In this document: positions 13,760 through 15,324 of the stretch, piece after piece
How the letters are laid out: each line of letters opens with the position of its first letter
Position numbering within the stretch: the first letter of the stretch is position 1
Source of the DNA: an uncultured Blautia sp.
GTDB taxonomy: Bacteria > Bacillota > Clostridia > Lachnospirales > Lachnospiraceae
Direction of reading: 5' to 3'
DNA: 15,324 bases
Assembly: GCA_902476765.1 (NCBI GenBank)
Contig: CABSEJ010000072.1
Location: 1 to 15,324 of the forward strand
The notes under the pieces: generated by a model
The model's database searches: none
Seen by the model: the letters and a program-made list of their open reading frames with translations, nothing else
Told to the model about the DNA's origin: nothing
Position numbers and translations under genes: made by a program

Positions 13760-15324
13760 ATGGCAAAAGAACTGAAATATGTGGGAAAGTCCCTGTCCAA
13801 TGCAGATGTATACGGCAAGGTCACCGGAGGCCTGGAATACTGCAGGGATATGCAGGGGGAACGGACCCTTTATATGGCATTAAAGCATTCGGATATTGCC
13901 CACGGCCGGATTCAGAATATTGACTGCGCCAAGGCAAAGGAGGTGCCTGGCGTAGTGAAGATTTATACCTGGGAGAATACGCCGGATACCCTGTATGACA
14001 GAGGCCGGGTGGCCCATTACGAGCAGATGCCTAATCAGGAAAGGCTCTTTGACGTTCATGTGCGGTTCTGGGGAGAGCGGGTAGCAGCCGTAGTGGCGGT
14101 AAGCCAGGAGGCAGCCAGCCGGGCTGCGGATTTGATTCAGGTAACCTATGAGATTCTTCCCGGGGCTATCACCCCGGATGAGGCGGAAGCCTCCCAGGCC
14201 CCTAAACTCCATGAGGAAGGCAATGTATATACAGCTCCTGTACAGGACCGGGGAGACTACAGTTCACTGGAAGAGGGAGAAGTCTTTAACACTTATACCC
14301 ATATAGGGAGAATCACCCATCTTTCCATGGAAACAAGCTGCACCCTGGCCCGGTACGATAAGGGAACAGGAAGACTTACAGTATACACAGGCTGTCAGAC
14401 GGTTTTCGGCATACGTTCCACCCTTGCAGATTTTCTGGGGATGCCCTACAGCAAGGTGCGGGTGGTGAAGGCGCCTATGGGGGGCTCCTTCGGATGCAAA
14501 CAGGAAACCCTTACAGAGCCTTTGGCAGCCTATGCGGCCAGAGATTTAAAGGCAGAAGTGCTCCTCTCCTACACCAGAGAGGAGCAGATTCAGAATACTA
14601 TGCTGAAGCACAGTCTAGACGAATGGGTGGAATCCAGAATAACCAAAGAAGGAAAGGTTCTGGGACTGTCCTTTAAAGTGCGGCTGGACAGCGGGGCTTA
14701 TCAGACCGTATCCCCCTCCTACTGCAGAACCATAGGAGGAAAACTGGGAAAGGTGTACAACATTCCCAACATCCATTTTGAGGGGCGGACAGTCTGCACC
14801 AACACTCCTGTAAACGGAAGCTTCCGAAGCTGGGGCTCCTGTGAGACAGCTATGGGTCTGGAAACGCATATGAACCAGGCAGCGGAAAAGCTGGGCATAG
14901 ACCCGGTGGAATTTCGGCTGAGAAATGTGCTGGAGCCCTATGCCCCGGAGGTGATGCACCACACCCATGTAGGCAATGTTCATTTCCGGGAATGTCTGAC
15001 AAAAGGGGCGGAAAAGTTTGACTGGAAGAGGCGGAGACTGGAATGTGAAGAGAAAAATAAAACCGGGGGAAGATACCGGTACGGCAGCGGCATGGCCCTG
15101 TACTCCCACACCAGCTCCTTTTATCCCTATCAGACAGATGTGGCTACAGCCATAGCCAGGCTCCAGGAAGACGGTACGGTAATCATCCATGTAGGTATTC
15201 ACGACCATGGCTGCGGTACGGTTATGGCGATGAAAAAGATTGCTGCAGAAATTCTGGAAATTGATTTGGAAAAAGTAGAAGTATTTGAGGCAGACACTCA
15301 GGTAACCATGTATGACTACGGCTG
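13760..15324 (+). CDS. Xanthine dehydrogenase-family molybdopterin-binding subunit, 5' part
   Basis: An open frame of 521 codons from the ATG at 13760 (GAGGTGG at 13749-13755 upstream) runs off the right edge without a stop. Seen: the N-terminal D-V-Y-G-K-V-T-G-G-L-E-Y start of the family's first domain, the hinge-like F-W-G-E-R-V-A-A-V-V-A-V segment, M-G-G-S-F-G-C-K at 240-247 (family M/G-G-G-F-G-G-K, molybdopterin contact), S-F-R-S-W-G-S-C-E at 354-362 with the active-site-region Arg356, and G-I-H-D-H-G-C-G-T near 479-487. Members hydroxylate purines, N-heterocycles or aldehydes with a Mo-cytosine dinucleotide cofactor. They usually need an FAD subunit and a 2Fe-2S subunit, not seen here. 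The catalytic glutamate lies beyond the window. The family G-Q-G reads G-C-G. The substrate is unknown. Confidence 0.92.
   Translation, partial: MAKELKYVGKSLSNADVYGKVTGGLEYCRDMQGERTLYMALKHSDIAHGRIQNIDCAKAKEVPGVVKIYTWENTPDTLYDRGRVAHYEQMPNQERLFDVHVRFWGERVAAVVAVSQEAASRAADLIQVTYEILPGAITPDEAEASQAPKLHEEGNVYTAPVQDRGDYSSLEEGEVFNTYTHIGRITHLSMETSCTLARYDKGTGRLTVYTGCQTVFGIRSTLADFLGMPYSKVRVVKAPMGGSFGCKQETLTEPLAAYAARDLKAEVLLSYTREEQIQNTMLKHSLDEWVESRITKEGKVLGLSFKVRLDSGAYQTVSPSYCRTIGGKLGKVYNIPNIHFEGRTVCTNTPVNGSFRSWGSCETAMGLETHMNQAAEKLGIDPVEFRLRNVLEPYAPEVMHHTHVGNVHFRECLTKGAEKFDWKRRRLECEEKNKTGGRYRYGSGMALYSHTSSFYPYQTDVATAIARLQEDGTVIIHVGIHDHGCGTVMAMKKIAAEILEIDLEKVEVFEADTQVTMYDYG

Overview
The window is a 15.3 kb stretch in which every supported gene lies on the + strand. 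It looks like an anaerobic Firmicute, most likely a gut Lachnospiraceae (class Clostridia). That placement is inferred from strong AGGAGG-type ribosome binding sites, moderate GC content, an ftsE-ftsX-ctp order as in Gram-positives, a CdaR/PucR-type regulator, a SARP-like ATPase regulator, and an MttB-superfamily methyltransferase lying next to a molybdenum hydroxylase. No tRNA, rRNA, CRISPR array or insertion sequence was seen.

Region 1 (1-1271) holds the 3' end of a von Willebrand factor A (NorD/CobT-type) protein. A divergent WecG/TagA/CpsF-like protein follows, ending in an intrinsic terminator whose stem contains the stop codon. Region 2 (1304-5468) is a cell-division and envelope block. 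It starts with a promoter and a CdaR/PucR-family regulator broken by an in-frame TGA exactly at the recognition-helix arginine. ftsE and ftsX follow, overlapping by 11 bp, and then a membrane-anchored S41 C-terminal processing protease. Two hairpins whose only non-Watson-Crick pairs are G.U lie just before ftsE and just before the protease. Region 3 (5491-7810) is a two-gene transport unit: a sodium:solute symporter with two extra C-terminal membrane segments, and a small unrecognised soluble protein one base behind it.

Region 4 (7824-7988) is a compact, branched inverted-repeat element that ends like an intrinsic terminator. Region 5 (8036-11903) pairs a cysteine-rich iron-sulfur protein (TTG start) with a 955-residue SARP/AAA/TPR-type transcriptional activator, and closes with a strong terminator overlapping the activator's 3' end. 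Region 6 (11927 to the window end) has its own promoter and encodes RidA, an MttB-family methyltransferase split by a frameshift, and the first 521 residues of a xanthine dehydrogenase-type molybdopterin subunit that runs off the window.

Regions 3, 5 and 6 could together serve uptake and redox/methyl-group catabolism of a nitrogen-containing small molecule: symporter for import, Mo-hydroxylase and methyltransferase for conversion, RidA for clearing reactive enamines or imines, and the ferredoxin-like protein and activator for electron transfer and control. This is inference from gene content and order. The two broken genes (regulator and methyltransferase) suggest strain-level decay or assembly errors and need confirmation by reads.
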